Shown one piece after another: positions 17,389 to 24,671 of a stretch of 64,000 nucleotides of DNA (its first letter is position 1; each line of letters begins with the position of its first letter). The position numbers were made by a program, and so were the translations under genes. Source of the DNA: Stenotrophomonas rhizophila (GTDB lineage: Bacteria > Pseudomonadota > Gammaproteobacteria > Xanthomonadales > Xanthomonadaceae); assembly GCF_007667275.1 (NCBI RefSeq), contig NZ_VDQT01000001.1, positions 1,355,125-1,419,124 of the forward strand, in the 5' to 3' direction. The notes beneath the pieces are model-generated. The model was not told the DNA's origin. It worked only from the letters and a program-made list of their open reading frames with translations, and did no database searches.

Positions 17389-17418
17389 CAAAAGGCCGCC
17401 CAATGGGCGGCCTTTTTT
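17389..17418. terminator. Bidirectional terminator between tRNA-Ser and gdx
   Basis: AAAAGGCCGCCC-AAT-GGGCGGCCTTTTTT; serves the tRNA on plus and gdx on minus. Confidence 0.88.
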
Positions 17419-17426
17419 AACTGCGG

Positions 17427-17744
17427 TTACGCGCTCGACACCTTCATCAACACCAGCCCGCTCACGATCAACACCGCCGCGCCAATCCGCATCGCGCTCA
17501 CCTGTTCCCCAAGGAACACGATGCCGACGATGAACGCGCCGACCGCGCCGATGCCGGTCCAGATCGTATAGGCGGTGCCCAGCGGCAAGGTGCGCATGGC
17601 CAGGGCGAGCAGCCAGAAGCTGGCGGCCATGGCGGCGAAGGTGATGAGCGACGGGGTGAGCCGGGTGAAGCCCTCGGATTGTTTCATCGAGAACGCCCAG
17701 ACGATTTCCAGTACACCGGCAACGAGTAGATATATCCAGGCCAT
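17427..17744 (-). CDS. gdx: Small multidrug resistance family guanidinium exporter (Gdx/SugE type)
   Basis: 105 aa, four transmembrane helices, dimeric antiporter fold. The central E13 in AGVLEIVWA is the proton/guanidinium-binding residue. GFTRLTPS and RTLPLGTAYTIWTGIGAVGA match the Gdx/SugE subgroup rather than EmrE-type multidrug pumps. ATG at 17744 has a strong AAGGAGG. Two hairpins with ACGG- and ACGA-containing loops stand just upstream (candidate guanidine-II riboswitch), which supports guanidinium export as the function. Confidence 0.92.
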   Translation of the reverse strand: MAWIYLLVAGVLEIVWAFSMKQSEGFTRLTPSLITFAAMAASFWLLALAMRTLPLGTAYTIWTGIGAVGAFIVGIVFLGEQVSAMRIGAAVLIVSGLVLMKVSSA

Positions 17745-17750
17745 GGTGGC

Positions 17751-17812
17751 CCTCCTTATGGGGCCAGGTCGTCCTGGTCATTGTTGCCCGATATGGGGGA
17801 GGCCGTTCCTCC
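17751..17812 (-). promoter_or_regulatory. Candidate guanidine-II (mini-ykkC) riboswitch upstream of gdx
   Basis: On the minus strand hairpin 1 is GGAGG-AACGG-CCTCC (17798-17812) and hairpin 2 is CCAGG-ACGA-CCTGG (17764-17777). The two are 20 nt apart, and AAGGAGG follows six bases after hairpin 2. Guanidine-II riboswitches consist of two small hairpins with ACGR loops before the ribosome-binding site. Hairpin 2 fits exactly; hairpin 1 has one extra A in its loop. Its position ahead of gdx fits the known regulon. Confidence 0.65.
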
Positions 17813-17825
17813 TGGGGTGCGTGCA

Positions 17826-17847
17826 GCGGGGCAGAGCCCCGCTCTAC
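17826..17847 (-). repeat. SMAG palindrome
   Basis: GCGGGGC/GCCCCGC arms with CTCTAC at the plus-strand 3' side (GTAG on minus), upstream of the gdx leader. Confidence 0.75.
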
Positions 17848-17978
17848 GTTGGGGGGATTTTAGGTGATGGATGGCCTTGGATGGGGCTGTAGGTGCATTG
17901 GGGTTATGCGATGGTCAGGGTGGTCGGGGACACGCGTGGCGTGTCGCTGCTCGGGAGGTTTTGCGCCAAAGGCCGAAT

Positions 17979-17999
17979 CCGACTAACAGTCGGATCTAC
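17979..17999 (-). repeat. SMAG palindrome merging into tandem repeat
   Basis: CCGACT-AACA-GTCGG followed by ATCTAC. Its 3' end forms the first part of the 17-bp tandem repeat that starts at 17991. Confidence 0.7.
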
Positions 18000-18041
18000 C
18001 GCGCTTGCGGATCTACGGCGCTTGCGGATCTACCGCGCTTG
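17991..18041 (+). repeat. Three 17-bp tandem repeats upstream of ffs
   Basis: The unit CGGATCTACCGCGCTTG starts at 17991, 18008 and 18025, with one substitution in copy 2. It ends 12 bases before the ffs -10 element, so it covers the -35 region. Confidence 0.85.
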
Positions 18042-18053
18042 GCTGCGCCGCGC

Positions 18054-18059
18054 TATACT
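18054..18059 (+). promoter_or_regulatory. -10 element of ffs
   Basis: TATACT, 32 bases before the 4.5S RNA 5' end. This fits a precursor with a ~25-nt leader, as in E. coli. No good -35 hexamer is visible; the tandem repeat occupies that position. Confidence 0.6.
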
Positions 18060-18090
18060 GGGTGACTGCACTTCGGTGCAACGTCTCTAT

Positions 18091-18199
18091 GGCGGCCCCG
18101 TCGGCCCCTCGCGACGCTAGGTCGAAAATCCCGCCAGGGCCGGAAGGCAGCAACGGTATCGATCGACGCGGGCGCCGAGGTCAGCCGGCGGGGCCGTCA
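18091..18199 (+). ncRNA. ffs: Signal recognition particle 4.5S RNA
   Basis: About 109 nt. The terminal helix CGGCCCCG (18093-18100) pairs with CGGGGCCG (18189-18196). The conserved apical SRP core CCAGGGCCGGAAGGCAGCAA holds the GGAA tetraloop and the asymmetric loop that binds Ffh. A GTTTTG run after the helix probably ends transcription. Location near dnaX matches other Xanthomonadaceae. Confidence 0.93.
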
Positions 18200-18340
18200 C
18201 CCGTTTTGGGGTCTGCGAACAAGTTCGGGTCCGCGCAGCCACGCACTGAACCACGCTACGTCGCGATGCGATCAGCACAATGGCGCGTGGCGACGCGTTC
18301 CTGGGACTGGCGCGCACCGTTCAAGGGGCGCGGCGTGGCT
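18200..18340. other. Intergenic stretch with degenerate SMAG fragments
   Basis: Between ffs and the metallo-hydrolase gene. It contains partial GCCACGC/GCGTGGC half-palindromes with CTACG ends around 18238-18259 and 18330-18345. No open frame here looks like a protein. Confidence 0.5.
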
Positions 18341-19090
18341 CTACGTCGGCATTCCCGTTGGCGCCGAGAGAGTTACGCACTCGCCCGGCGTCGCTACGCG
18401 GTGACCACGTTGGCGCAAGGCGTCGCCGTCGGCTTCGCTCGCGTAGTGATACAGCATCATGCGCGCCTGCAGTTCGGGCGAATACTCCCGCTCGAGATCC
18501 TCCACGCCGGTATGCGACGGGTTGCCGTGCAGGCCGCAGTCGTGGGCGATCAGTTCGTTGTCGCTGGCGTAGCGGGCCAGCATTTCCGGAATCGGACGGG
18601 TGTCGCCACTCCACACCAGCGCGCCCTGCAGGCGCAGGCCGTACGCGGTTTCCGGCCAGTGATGGCGTACCGGGAACACTTCCAGGCGCACGCCGTCATG
18701 CCAGAACGCATCGCCGACCACGATCAGCTGGAATGCATCCCAGAAATTGGCGCCGCCCTCGGCCAGGACGTTCGGGTAGTCGGCCACCCGCCGATGCAGC
18801 AGCGGTACCACGGTCGCAGGGACGTACACGCGGATGCGGCCCCGGCGCTGCGGCGAGAAATAGGCGTCCACGAACAGGCGCTCGAATCCGGCCACGTGGT
18901 CCAGGTGCACATGGGTGACGAACAGGGCCTCGGGCATGCGCCCGTACTGGGCCAGGAACGCGGTGAGGCCTTCGCCGCCACAGTCGATGGTCAGCCAGGG
19001 CTGGCCCTCGCGCTCGATCACCGCCATCGGCGAACCCAGCTGTACGGCCGACGCATTGCCGACCCCCATGAAACGCAGCGACCAGGTCAT
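18341..19090 (-). CDS. Metallo-beta-lactamase-fold hydrolase (RNase Z-like)
   Basis: 249 aa. The metal motif is THVHLDH (H60, H62, D64, H65); further ligands are probably in FPVRHHWPE, WSGDTRP and IAHDCGLHG. The layout follows the RNase Z/phosphodiesterase branch, but the usual RNase Z exosite is not evident, so the substrate is unknown. The ATG at 19090 shares one base with the kdkA stop (TGATG), so the two are co-translated. The TAG stop is supplied by the GTAG of a half SMAG. Confidence 0.8.
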   Translation of the reverse strand: MTWSLRFMGVGNASAVQLGSPMAVIEREGQPWLTIDCGGEGLTAFLAQYGRMPEALFVTHVHLDHVAGFERLFVDAYFSPQRRGRIRVYVPATVVPLLHRRVADYPNVLAEGGANFWDAFQLIVVGDAFWHDGVRLEVFPVRHHWPETAYGLRLQGALVWSGDTRPIPEMLARYASDNELIAHDCGLHGNPSHTGVEDLEREYSPELQARMMLYHYASEADGDALRQRGHRVATPGECVTLSAPTGMPT

Positions 19091-19839
19091 CAGTACCCCC
19101 GGTTCCAGGCCAGGTCGTAGGCGCGGCGCAGGCGCGCGAAATCCTTCTCGACCTCGTCATGGCTGCGCTCGCCGCGCAGCTTGACCAGCGAACGGTGCAG
19201 GCGCTTGAGGTTGCGCTCGCGCCAGGCGGTGGCCGGGATGCGCTGGACGCCGCGGTCGAAATCGATCAGCCAGCCATGGCCATTGGCGTCGAACAGGATG
19301 TTGTGGGCGTTGAGGTCGGCATGGTCCAGCCCGGCGCGGTGGAAGCGCGCGATCAGCCGGCCGGTCTCTTCCCACGGCGCACCGCGCCCGGCGACCAGCG
19401 CGCGGTCGGCCAGCGAGCGCACGCCTTCCAGGCGTTCCATCAGCAGCGCGGCACGATAGCGCATGCCGTCGCGCATGTAGAACGCGGCAATCGGGCGCGG
19501 CACCGGCAGCTTGAGCGCGCGCAGCGCGCGCATCAGGCGGAATTCGGCGAAACTGCGGGTGCGGTTGGCGCCGCGCCAGAGGTACTGGTCGTGGCTGAGC
19601 TTGGCCGCCATGCCACCGCGCAGGTACTGGCGCAGCACGCAATGCCCGAACGGCGCATCGACGAACCAGGCGCCGCCGCGGCCGCCCTCGCCCACCGGCC
19701 GCGCCCGCTCGCCCCAGTGGACCGGGGAGAACAGGCTCATGTCGGCTTGCCGCAGCCGTTCGCGGTCGAACAGAATGGCACCCATGCCACGTCCATCGCG
19801 GCAGGGCGTCAGCGCTTCAGTGGCGTCGAATGCGACCAT
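19090..19839 (-). CDS. kdkA: 3-deoxy-D-manno-octulosonic acid kinase
   Basis: 249-aa kinase that phosphorylates Kdo on lipid A at the inner membrane. It has the catalytic loop DHADLNAHN (D175, N180) and metal-binding D193 in [25 protein letters not shown] is the KdkA family signature. ATG at 19839. It heads a two-gene unit with the metallo-hydrolase and is divergent from the GT9 gene only 21 bp away. Single-Kdo phosphorylation fits known Xanthomonadaceae LPS cores. Confidence 0.93.
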   Translation of the reverse strand: MVAFDATEALTPCRDGRGMGAILFDRERLRQADMSLFSPVHWGERARPVGEGGRGGAWFVDAPFGHCVLRQYLRGGMAAKLSHDQYLWRGANRTRSFAEFRLMRALRALKLPVPRPIAAFYMRDGMRYRAALLMERLEGVRSLADRALVAGRGAPWEETGRLIARFHRAGLDHADLNAHNILFDANGHGWLIDFDRGVQRIPATAWRERNLKRLHRSLVKLRGERSHDEVEKDFARLRRAYDLAWNRGY

Positions 19840-19860
19840 TCCTTCGAGTCTAACAACACC

Positions 19861-20904
19861 ATGGCATCAGCGTCCTCTTCCTTGTGTCTTTTGCGTTTGT
19901 CCGCGCTGGGCGACGTCACCCACGTGGTGCCGCTGGTGCGGACCCTGCAGCAGGCGCGCCCGGGCGTTGAACTGCACTGGATCATCGACAAGGCCGGGCA
20001 CAAGCTGCTGGACGGACTGCCCGGCGTGGTCTTCCACGCCTACGACAAGAGGACCGGCCTGGCCGGCATGCGCGCCCTGCGCGCCGAGCTGCCGCCGGGT
20101 CGGTTCGAGGCGCTGCTGCAGATGCAGGTGGCCTTCCGCGCCAACGTGCTCTCGGCCTTCGTCCCGGCGCAGCGCCGGATCGGTTACGACAAGGCGCGTT
20201 CGAAGGACCTGCACGGGCTTTTCATCAACGAGCGCATCCCCGACCGCCCGGGCATCCACGTGCTGGACGCGATCGGCAGCTTCGGCGAACCGCTGGGGAT
20301 CCGCCAGACCGAGGTCAGCTGGGACCTGGCGGTGCCAGCGGCAGCGGTGGAATGGGCGCAGGCGCAGTGGCAGGACGATGGCCGGCCGGTGCTGATGATT
20401 TCGCCCTGCTCCAGCCACGTGCGTCGCAACTGGTACGCCGAGCGCTATGCGGCGGTGGCCAACCATGCCGTCTCGCGCGGCTGGCGGGTGGTGCTCTGCG
20501 GCGGCCGCAGCGAACTGGAGCGTGGCATGGCCGACGCCATCCAGGCCCAGCTGGCCACCCCGGCGCTGGACCTGGTGGGCAAGGACACGCTGAAACAGCT
20601 GCCGGCCCTGCTGGCGCGCGCGGCGCTGGTGATGACCCCCGATTCGGGACCGATGCACATCGCCAACGCGATGGGCGTAAAGGTGCTGGGCCTGCATGCA
20701 GCCAGCAACCCGCACCGCAGCGGCCCCTACTCGGACCGCCGCTACTGCGTGGACCGGTACGACGATGCGGCGCGGAAGTTCCTGGGCAAGCCGGGCAGCG
20801 AACTGAAGTGGGGCACCAAGATCGAGTTCGACGACGTGATGCAGCTGATCACGGTCGAGGACGGCATCGCCGCGTTCGAGCGGTATGTGGCCGATCAGGC
20901 GTGA
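19861..20904 (+). CDS. GT9 family glycosyltransferase (heptosyltransferase-like)
   Basis: 347 aa. [17 protein letters not shown] at the N-terminus and [14 protein letters not shown] near residue 260 are the acceptor- and donor-side hallmarks of family 9 heptosyltransferases. It probably adds a core heptose or related sugar to lipid A-Kdo, consistent with divergent kdkA. ATG at 19861 lacks a Shine-Dalgarno; TCTAAC lies six bases before it, so the mRNA could be leaderless. WaaC versus WaaF specificity cannot be read from sequence alone. Confidence 0.85.
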   Translation: MASASSSLCLLRLSALGDVTHVVPLVRTLQQARPGVELHWIIDKAGHKLLDGLPGVVFHAYDKRTGLAGMRALRAELPPGRFEALLQMQVAFRANVLSAFVPAQRRIGYDKARSKDLHGLFINERIPDRPGIHVLDAIGSFGEPLGIRQTEVSWDLAVPAAAVEWAQAQWQDDGRPVLMISPCSSHVRRNWYAERYAAVANHAVSRGWRVVLCGGRSELERGMADAIQAQLATPALDLVGKDTLKQLPALLARAALVMTPDSGPMHIANAMGVKVLGLHAASNPHRSGPYSDRRYCVDRYDDAARKFLGKPGSELKWGTKIEFDDVMQLITVEDGIAAFERYVADQA

Positions 20905-20970
20905 GCACCGCTGCGATTGCGCCGGTAACGCCGGGCGCGCGCGGCCAGATACGCCGGATGCGCTGGATGC

Positions 20971-21003
20971 GCCGATCGCGCCGATCGCGCCGATCGCGCC
21001 GAT
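20971..21003 (+). repeat. 9-bp tandem repeat
   Basis: GCCGATCGC repeated three times plus a partial fourth copy, in the gap after the GT9 gene. Confidence 0.85.
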
Positions 21004-21065
21004 TGGTAGCGCCGACTGTTAGTCGGCTGCTTGCCCCGGCCAGCCGACTAACAGTCGGCGCTACC
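21004..21065. repeat. Inverted SMAG dimer
   Basis: Two SMAGs face each other: GTAGCGCCGACTGTTAGTCGG and its reverse complement ending in GCGCTAC, with about 20 bases between. They can fold into one long hairpin at the convergent ends of the GT9 and DUF6165 genes. Confidence 0.85.
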
Positions 21066-21104
21066 GGTCGGCGCTACCGGTACAGCCGTTCGCCCCGGCG
21101 TTTC

Positions 21105-21509
21105 TCAACCGCGGCCGCTGTAGTCCTTGTACGACTTCTCTTCGACGTAGACCGAGCCCAGCGCCAGGTTGATGTCCTTCTTGATCCGCGCGCGCTGGTC
21201 GTTCTTCTGGTAGACGCTGCGCGCCAGCGCGATGAACGCGTCGTCGAACTCGCCGGCCTTGTCCTTCAGGCGCACGTTGTCTTCGATGTCCCAGAGCTGC
21301 TCGTTGATATCCTTGAGCTCGGCGCGCAGCTTCGCGATGTCCTTGACCCCGGCCGGATGCGCCATCCAGGTCTTTTCAAGCGCGCTCAGCTCGGCGCGGA
21401 TGTTGACCAGCTTGGCCCGATCGCTGATCCGCTCGGACTTGATCTGCAGGATGGAGATCTTGTCCAGCAGCTCGCCAAACGAGACGGGAACGGAGATTTC
21501 TGCGGTCAT
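21105..21509 (-). CDS. DUF6165 family protein
   Basis: 134-aa cytoplasmic, charged and mostly helical protein with the family opening MTAEISVPVSFGELLDKISI and a conserved LWDIEDNVRLKDK. The function is unknown. The ATG at 21509 is chosen because upstream in-frame sequence is REP-derived. Xanthomonadaceae homologues lie near LPS genes, as here with kdkA and GT9. Convergent with GT9. Confidence 0.75.
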   Translation of the reverse strand: MTAEISVPVSFGELLDKISILQIKSERISDRAKLVNIRAELSALEKTWMAHPAGVKDIAKLRAELKDINEQLWDIEDNVRLKDKAGEFDDAFIALARSVYQKNDQRARIKKDINLALGSVYVEEKSYKDYSGRG

Positions 21510-21541
21510 GGAAGACTTCCGTAGTGGAGGCAGACAGTTTA

Positions 21542-21656
21542 AGCGTAGAGACACGCCATGCGTGTCCCAGGAACGCCGTGGTTCAGCCAGTAGAGCCACG
21601 CCCTGCGTGGCTGCGCGGTGCCCGACGAAGAGCAGCCACGCAGGGCGTGGCTCTAC
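21542..21656. repeat. SMAG cluster, one single plus an inverted dimer
   Basis: A GTAGAGACACGCCATGCGTG element (from 21545) is followed by GTAGAGCCACGCCCTGCGTGGC (from 21590). A facing copy ends GGCGTGGCTCTAC at 21656. The last two can pair over their whole length. Confidence 0.8.
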
Positions 21657-21665
21657 GCGCCGTTG

Positions 21666-21746
21666 CCCCCCCCCCCTCTCCGCCAGACACGCAAAAAAGG
21701 CCACCCGAAGGGCAGCCTTTTTTGCGTGTCTGGCGGAGAGGGGGGG
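21666..21746. repeat. 32-bp perfect inverted repeat containing a copy of a tRNA-Ser 3' end
   Basis: Arms 21670-21701 and 21715-21746 are perfectly complementary. The right arm is the 3' end of the minus-strand tRNA-Ser(CGA) (T-arm 3' half, acceptor, CCA) plus its trailer. The left arm repeats this in the opposite direction and begins in an 11-C run (21666-21676). The inner AAAAAAGGC/GCCTTTTTT part is the tRNA's terminator. Confidence 0.9.
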
Positions 21747-21821
21747 ATTCGAACCCCCGAGGCGCTATAAACGCCTGCCTGATTTCGAGTCAGGTACATT
21801 CAACCGCTCTGCCACCTCTCC
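21731..21821 (-). tRNA. tRNA-Ser(CGA)
   Basis: 91 nt with encoded CCA. GGAGAGG acceptor, anticodon stem-loop CTGACTCGAAATCAG gives CGA, long variable arm, T loop GGTTCGAATCC. Confidence 0.96.
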
Positions 21822-21992
21822 AGATGGTCCCCGGCGAACCGGGGAGCGAATAATACGGTGAGGCGGCGCTGACGGCAAGCCATTCCGGGGATGCCGATGA
21901 ATTTTTTCTGTATCAACGCCTTGCCGGATGTCCGCAGCGCCGCGATCATGCCGTTATCCCTCAGCAACACACTCCCTGGCCTGCGCGCGACC

Positions 21993-22697
21993 ATGATCGA
22001 ATTCGGACACCTGACCCACCCTGGCCTGCGCCGTGACCTCAACGAGGACACCTACTACGGGGACGGCGAACTGGCATTGTGGCTGGTGGCCGATGGCATG
22101 GGCGGGCACGCCTGCGGCGAGGTGGCCAGCGCGCTGGCGCGCGAAACCATCGTGCGCGAGATCCGCCAGGGCGCGTCGCTGGCCCACGCGATCCGGGTGG
22201 CGGACGAGGAAATCATCCGCACCTCGCGCCGTCGCAACGACAGCCTGCCGATGGGCACCACCGTGGTGGCGGCCCGGGTCCAGGGCAACCGCTATGAAGT
22301 AGCCTGGGTCGGCGACAGCCGCGCCTACCTGTGGCGCGACGGTGCGCTGGCCCAGTTGAGCCAGGACCACAGCGTGGTCCAGGAGCTGGTGGCCCAGGGC
22401 AACCTGACCGCTGAACAGGCGCGCGCGCATCCGCACCGCAATGTGGTGACGCAGGCGCTGGGGGTGACCGATCCGGCGCACCTGAACGTGGCCACCACCA
22501 CCGGCGAGCTGCGCCCGGGCATGCAGCTGCTGCTGTGCAGCGACGGGCTCACCGAGGAGGTCGAGGACACCGGCATCGCGCGGACGCTGGCCTATGACGA
22601 TGCGAGTGCGCAGGAATGCGTGGATACGCTGGTGGCGGCCGCGCTGGATGGGGGCGGCTCCGACAACATCACGGTGATCCTGGTGCGTTGCCATTGA
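21993..22697 (+). CDS. PP2C-family serine/threonine protein phosphatase
   Basis: 234 aa. All main PPM motifs are in order: RRDLNEDTYY (about 13-22), VADGMGGH with D34, GTTVVAA, WVGDSRAYLW, LCSDGLTEEV and the closing SDNITVILV. It is a soluble, single-domain, two-metal phosphatase like Stp-type enzymes. Start ATG at 21993 (MIEFGHLTHPGLRRD); another in-frame ATG at 21948 would add 15 unconserved residues. No partner Ser/Thr kinase gene is adjacent, which is common for Stp enzymes linked to type VI secretion or cell-wall control but leaves its target open. Confidence 0.9.
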   Translation: MIEFGHLTHPGLRRDLNEDTYYGDGELALWLVADGMGGHACGEVASALARETIVREIRQGASLAHAIRVADEEIIRTSRRRNDSLPMGTTVVAARVQGNRYEVAWVGDSRAYLWRDGALAQLSQDHSVVQELVAQGNLTAEQARAHPHRNVVTQALGVTDPAHLNVATTTGELRPGMQLLLCSDGLTEEVEDTGIARTLAYDDASAQECVDTLVAAALDGGGSDNITVILVRCH

Positions 22698-22702
22698 TGG
22701 CA

Positions 22703-22817
22703 GCGGTCACGACCAACGGTCGTGACCTACCGGGATAGGCGTCACGACCAACGGTCGTCAACCACCCCCATTCGTCCGTCCATGCCGGGCGGTAGATCAC
22801 GACCGTTGGTCGTGATG
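22703..22817. repeat. Three SMAG palindromes
   Basis: Three GTCACGACC/GGTCGT-type stems with GTAG-like borders lie between the phosphatase and dnaQ, and fill the gap between these convergent genes. Confidence 0.75.
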
Positions 22818-22820
22818 CAT

Positions 22821-23546
22821 CTACGCCACCGCCTCTTCCACCTTCGGGCCGTCCCAGATCGCGTGGCCGGCCTTCTTGCGCAGCTTGGCCAGGCGCGCTT
22901 CGTGCGCCTCGCGCTCCGAGGCGGTGGCGACCACGCGTGGGCGCGGCAACAGGCGGCTGGTATCGAAGGCCTGGACCTGCGCCGTGCCGGGACGGGCAGC
23001 GTCGGCCGAACCGAAGCCGATTTCCTCCTGGCCGGAGGTCAGCGCGATATAGACATCGCCCAGGATCTGGGCGTCCAGCAGGCCGCCGTGCAGCTGGCGG
23101 TGCGCGTTGTCCACGCCCAGCCGCTTGCACAGCGCATCGAGTGAATTGCGCTGCCCCGGATACCGCTCGCGCGCCATCTTCAAGGTATCGATCACCGTGC
23201 AGCGGTCGGTGATCTTTCCGTACTGGTCGCCCAGCAACGACAGTTCGTAGTCCAGGAAGCCCAGGTCGAACGCGGCGTTGTGGATGATCAGCTCGGCGCC
23301 GTCGATATACGCCAGGAACTCCTCGGCGACCTGCGCGAAGGTCGGCTTGTCGGCCAGGAACTCCAGGGTCAGGCCAGTGACTTCCTGCGCGCCCTGTTCG
23401 AATTCGCAGTCGGGCTTCAGGTACTGGTGGTAGTTGTTGCCGCTCGGGCGGCGCTCAAGCAGCTCCACGCAGCCGATTTCGACGATGCGGTTGCCCTTGC
23501 GCCATTCCAGGCCGGTGGTTTCGGTGTCGAGGATGATCTGACGCAT
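22821..23546 (-). CDS. dnaQ: DNA polymerase III epsilon subunit (3'-5' proofreading exonuclease)
   Basis: 241 aa. DEDDh exonuclease residues D7 and E9 (LDTETTG), D94 (HNAAFDLGF), H153 and D158 (HGGLLDAQ) are present. A C-terminal tail for alpha binding follows. ATG at 23546; an upstream frame extension is not conserved. The stop of rnhA lies four bases upstream, so rnhA and dnaQ form an operon here, whereas in E. coli they are divergent. Confidence 0.95.
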   Translation of the reverse strand: MRQIILDTETTGLEWRKGNRIVEIGCVELLERRPSGNNYHQYLKPDCEFEQGAQEVTGLTLEFLADKPTFAQVAEEFLAYIDGAELIIHNAAFDLGFLDYELSLLGDQYGKITDRCTVIDTLKMARERYPGQRNSLDALCKRLGVDNAHRQLHGGLLDAQILGDVYIALTSGQEEIGFGSADAARPGTAQVQAFDTSRLLPRPRVVATASEREAHEARLAKLRKKAGHAIWDGPKVEEAVA

Positions 23547-23550
23547 GCGC

Positions 23551-24003
23551 TCAGTGTACCGGGCCGCCAGCACGGATGCGGATCGCGGCGTCGCGCGCCA
23601 GCGTGTCCACGCGTTCGTTGTCGGGGTCGCCGGAATGGCCCTTCACCCAACGCCAGTCGATCTGGTGCTTCTGCGTCGCCGCATGCAGCCGCTCCCACAG
23701 GTCGCGGTTCTTGACCGGGTCGCCGCCGGCGGTCTTCCAGTTCTTGCGGATCCAGCCCGGCAGCCACTGGGTCAGGCCCTGGCGTACGTACTGGGAATCG
23801 GTGAACAGCACGATCTCGCACGGCTCGGTCAGCGCTTCCAGGCCCGAGATCGCGGCCATCAGCTCCATCCGGTTGTTGGTGGTGTGCGCTTCGCCGCCGC
23901 TGAGCTCGCGCTCGTGGCCCTTGTAGCGCATCAACGCGGCCCAGCCGCCCGGTCCGGGGTTGCCCAGGCAGGAACCGTCGGTGTGGATTTCAATGGTTTT
24001 CAA
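23551..24003 (-). CDS. rnhA: Ribonuclease HI
   Basis: 150 aa. Degrades RNA in RNA-DNA hybrids. The active-site carboxylates are D9 ([14 protein letters not shown]), E47, D69 (FTDSQYV) and D133, with H123 in KGHSG. The start is TTG at 24003: GGAG stands at proper distance and no ATG precedes the conserved [10 protein letters not shown]. Followed closely by dnaQ and preceded by a methyltransferase-like gene, the yafS-rnhA-dnaQ-gloB neighbourhood known from E. coli. Confidence 0.96.
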   Translation of the reverse strand: MKTIEIHTDGSCLGNPGPGGWAALMRYKGHERELSGGEAHTTNNRMELMAAISGLEALTEPCEIVLFTDSQYVRQGLTQWLPGWIRKNWKTAGGDPVKNRDLWERLHAATQKHQIDWRWVKGHSGDPDNERVDTLARDAAIRIRAGGPVH

Positions 24004-24015
24004 TACAGCTCCAGA

Positions 24016-24660
24016 TCAGGTCGCCACGGTACCGTGCCAGCGGCGTACCGGCAGTGGCTTGGGTCCCGGCAGGGCCAGGGTGCGTTTTTCGGCGGAGAAC
24101 AGGCAGGCCGCGCGCAGGGCCGCCACGCTGGCGCGCCCGGGTGCGCGGTCGCCCCACATCGGGCCCAGCCAGGCCAGGTCGTCGCAGGCCAGCCCGGAGC
24201 GCTCCAGGGTGTGGCGCAGTCGCTGCGGAGTACGGACCAGCAGCCCGTGCTGCCGCCATTGGCGCCGGAACGGACTGAATGGATTGAGCGTGGACAGCCA
24301 CAGGCGCCCCCCCGGCATCAGCACGCGTTCGCACTCGGCGATGAGCAGCTCGGCATCGCGCGCGGTCACGTGCTGCAGCACGATCGCGTTGAGGCTTTCG
24401 CTGGGGAACGGCAACGGCAGTGCACAGGTCACATCGCCGGTATACCCGCGCGGGGTGCGGTACAGCCGCAGTCCCTGCCCCGGCAGGGTCACCGCATCGA
24501 GCCAGGACGCGGTCGGTGCGATCCAAAGCCACGGATTGACCGGGTGCGACGCCAGCAGCGGCTCCAGCGCCTGCCGCTCGAGTTCACGCAGCAGACGCGC
24601 CGGTTCAGTATCAAACCAGGATGCGACGGAAGCTTGACGGCGGCTCGGCACGGCGGGCAT
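24016..24660 (-). CDS. YafS-like class I methyltransferase-related protein
   Basis: 214 aa. The second half of a methyltransferase domain is clear: [16 protein letters not shown] (motif II/III) and [20 protein letters not shown] (post-motif). The glycine-rich SAM-binding motif I is not recognisable; the corresponding segment reads [12 protein letters not shown]. Either it binds SAM atypically or it has lost catalysis. ATG at 24660, 11 bp from divergent gloB. The neighbourhood matches yafS. Confidence 0.75.
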   Translation of the reverse strand: MPAVPSRRQASVASWFDTEPARLLRELERQALEPLLASHPVNPWLWIAPTASWLDAVTLPGQGLRLYRTPRGYTGDVTCALPLPFPSESLNAIVLQHVTARDAELLIAECERVLMPGGRLWLSTLNPFSPFRRQWRQHGLLVRTPQRLRHTLERSGLACDDLAWLGPMWGDRAPGRASVAALRAACLFSAEKRTLALPGPKPLPVRRWHGTVAT

Positions 24661-24671
24661 GGTCCAATTCT

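Noticed and set aside
17154..17781. Extended N-terminus of dnaX up to 17781
   Set aside because: The extension would read through tRNA-Ser and gdx in a wrong frame; [12 protein letters not shown] at 17154 is the family start.
18086..18210. 6S or tmRNA as an alternative to 4.5S RNA
   Set aside because: The GGAAGGCAGCAA core and terminal helix are SRP-specific; no tRNA-like domain is present.
18005..19120. Long plus-strand frame across ffs and the metallo-hydrolase
   Set aside because: Overlaps the 4.5S RNA and is antisense to a gene with clear metal motifs.
21542..21853. Open frames reading through the SMAG cluster and tRNA-Ser
   Set aside because: They translate REP palindromes and tRNA sequence and show no protein family features.
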